In this document: one piece after another, positions 32,861 to 33,322 of the stretch
How positions within the stretch are numbered: the first letter of the stretch is position 1
Layout: each line of letters opens with the position of its first letter
NCBI GenBank assembly: GCA_009840945.1
Contig: VXMU01000087.1
Location: 1 to 33,322 of the forward strand
DNA length: 33,322 nucleotides
From: Chloroflexota bacterium
GTDB taxonomy: Bacteria > Chloroflexota > Dehalococcoidia > UBA2979
Direction: 5' to 3'
Program-made: the position numbers and the translations under genes
Notes under the pieces: generated by a model
Database searches by the model: none
What the model was told of the DNA's origin: nothing
Seen by the model: only the letters and a program-made list of their open reading frames with translations

Positions 32861-33232
32861 CTACGGCGAGGGCTCGATCGTGACGTTGTCGATGAGTGTC
32901 GCGCCGGAGAACCGCACCGCCACCGACAGCATCGCAGCCCGAGCCACTGCCCCGTCGAGCTCCTCGAGGGTCTCCGAGTCGGCGAGCGAGACGTAGCTGA
33001 TCTCCGCCAGCGGCTGCGCCTCGATGCGCTCGCGCGCCATGGCGCGCAGCCGCCCGGCGTCGCGCTCCCCGGCGTCGAACGCCTCCGACGCCGCACGCAA
33101 CCCCGCGGACAGCGAGAGCGCCTGCGCCCGCTCCTCGGCGGTGAGGTAGACGTTGCGCGACGACATCGCGAGCCCATCGGGCTCGCGCACGGTCGGGCAC
33201 GCGACGATCTCGATGGGCAGGAGCAGGTCGCG
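32861..33232 (-). CDS. panC: Pantoate--beta-alanine ligase, C-terminal part only
   Basis: This is the C-terminal part (about 123 residues) of PanC, the ATP-dependent enzyme that joins pantoate and beta-alanine in the vitamin B5/CoA pathway. The diagnostic segment is LPIEIVACPTVREPDG followed by LAMSSRNVYLTAEERAQA. The final block AVRFSGATLIDNVTIEPSP is also typical. In the reading frame the protein stops being PanC at about 33232, where the sequence turns into G-rich low complexity. The first half of the enzyme, including the ATP-binding HIGH-like motif, is missing. It lies 88 bases upstream of yebC on the same strand. The truncation is more likely an assembly end than a real gene break. Confidence 0.88.
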   Translation of the reverse strand, partial: RDLLLPIEIVACPTVREPDGLAMSSRNVYLTAEERAQALSLSAGLRAASEAFDAGERDAGRLRAMARERIEAQPLAEISYVSLADSETLEELDGAVARAAMLSVAVRFSGATLIDNVTIEPSP

Positions 33233-33293
33233 GGGGGGCGGGGGGGTGGAGGGGGGGAGGAGGGGGGGCGGGGCGGGGAGGGAGGGGGGGGGG
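33233..33293. repeat. G-rich low-complexity tract at the window end
   Basis: About 60 bases consist almost only of G with scattered C, A and T, and interrupt panC. The pattern resembles poly-G read error or a mis-assembled contig tip rather than a biological repeat. The last ~30 bases (GCGCGGCGGCCGCCGCG and on) look more normal but match no PanC segment I can recognise. Confidence 0.7.
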
Positions 33294-33322
33294 CGCGGCG
33301 GCCGCCGCGAGACCGAGGAGTC

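Overview
The window is about 33 kb of very GC-rich bacterial DNA with dense, short-spaced genes. The gene set points to a monoderm-like, aerobic, fatty-acid-using bacterium. It holds rpmF with a yceD homologue, fabD-fabG-nusB-acpP, a family 4 uracil-DNA glycosylase, RNase J, YebC-RuvC-RuvA, TatB/TatC, and a run of acyl-CoA genes. My best guess is a Chloroflexota lineage (Dehalococcoidia-like), with an actinobacterium as the alternative. This is inference from gene content and style, because no rRNA or other decisive marker is present. I recognised no tRNA, rRNA, CRISPR array, insertion sequence or phage gene.

Layout. (1) 180-3774, minus strand: a two-domain VOC protein followed by modA-modB-modC, the last three overlapping by 4 bases each. 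(2) 3867-5768, minus: a 633-residue membrane protein of unknown function in DNA of visibly lower GC. (3) 5853-7061, plus: yceD-rpmF (overlapping by 20 bases) and a c-type cytochrome lipoprotein. (4) 7089-16449: an acyl-CoA island. On the minus strand are a frameshifted small lipoprotein, a class III CoA-transferase and a CoA-ligase alpha-type protein. On the plus strand are two near-twin acyl-CoA dehydrogenases, a thiolase-fold protein with altered catalytic motifs, and a third acyl-CoA dehydrogenase. (5) 16531-18762: an anchored exported protein built from two copies of a module of about 315 residues. (6) 18886-21410: fabD-fabG-nusB-acpP. (7) 21506-27861: tatB-tatC, udg, rnj, ftsK. (8) 27875-29962, minus: uvrB. 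(9) 30069-30856, plus: a heptad-repeat coiled-coil protein and an orphan AbrB/MazE-like protein. (10) 30876-33232, minus: panC (truncated), yebC, ruvC, ruvA. The right end dissolves into G-rich low-complexity sequence that looks like an assembly or read artefact.

How the genes fit together. The acyl-CoA island reads as an uncharacterised catabolic module: activation or CoA transfer, alpha,beta-dehydrogenation by three FAD enzymes, and a C-C bond step by a thiolase-fold protein. It splits what is often a compact rpmF...fabD-fabG-acpP locus. uvrB, udg, ruvA, ruvC and ftsK give a DNA repair and chromosome-processing flavour to the right half.

Promoters. Many start regions carry an extended -10 (TGn followed by TAnnnT or similar) without an obvious -35. 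Several genes (the membrane protein, tatB, udg, uvrB) have a -10 hexamer only 6-9 bases before the start codon, which implies leaderless transcripts. Hairpins with perfect 9-13 bp stems and 3-7 base loops but no U-tract follow several genes. All of this is read by eye from the sequence; no alignment or search was run.
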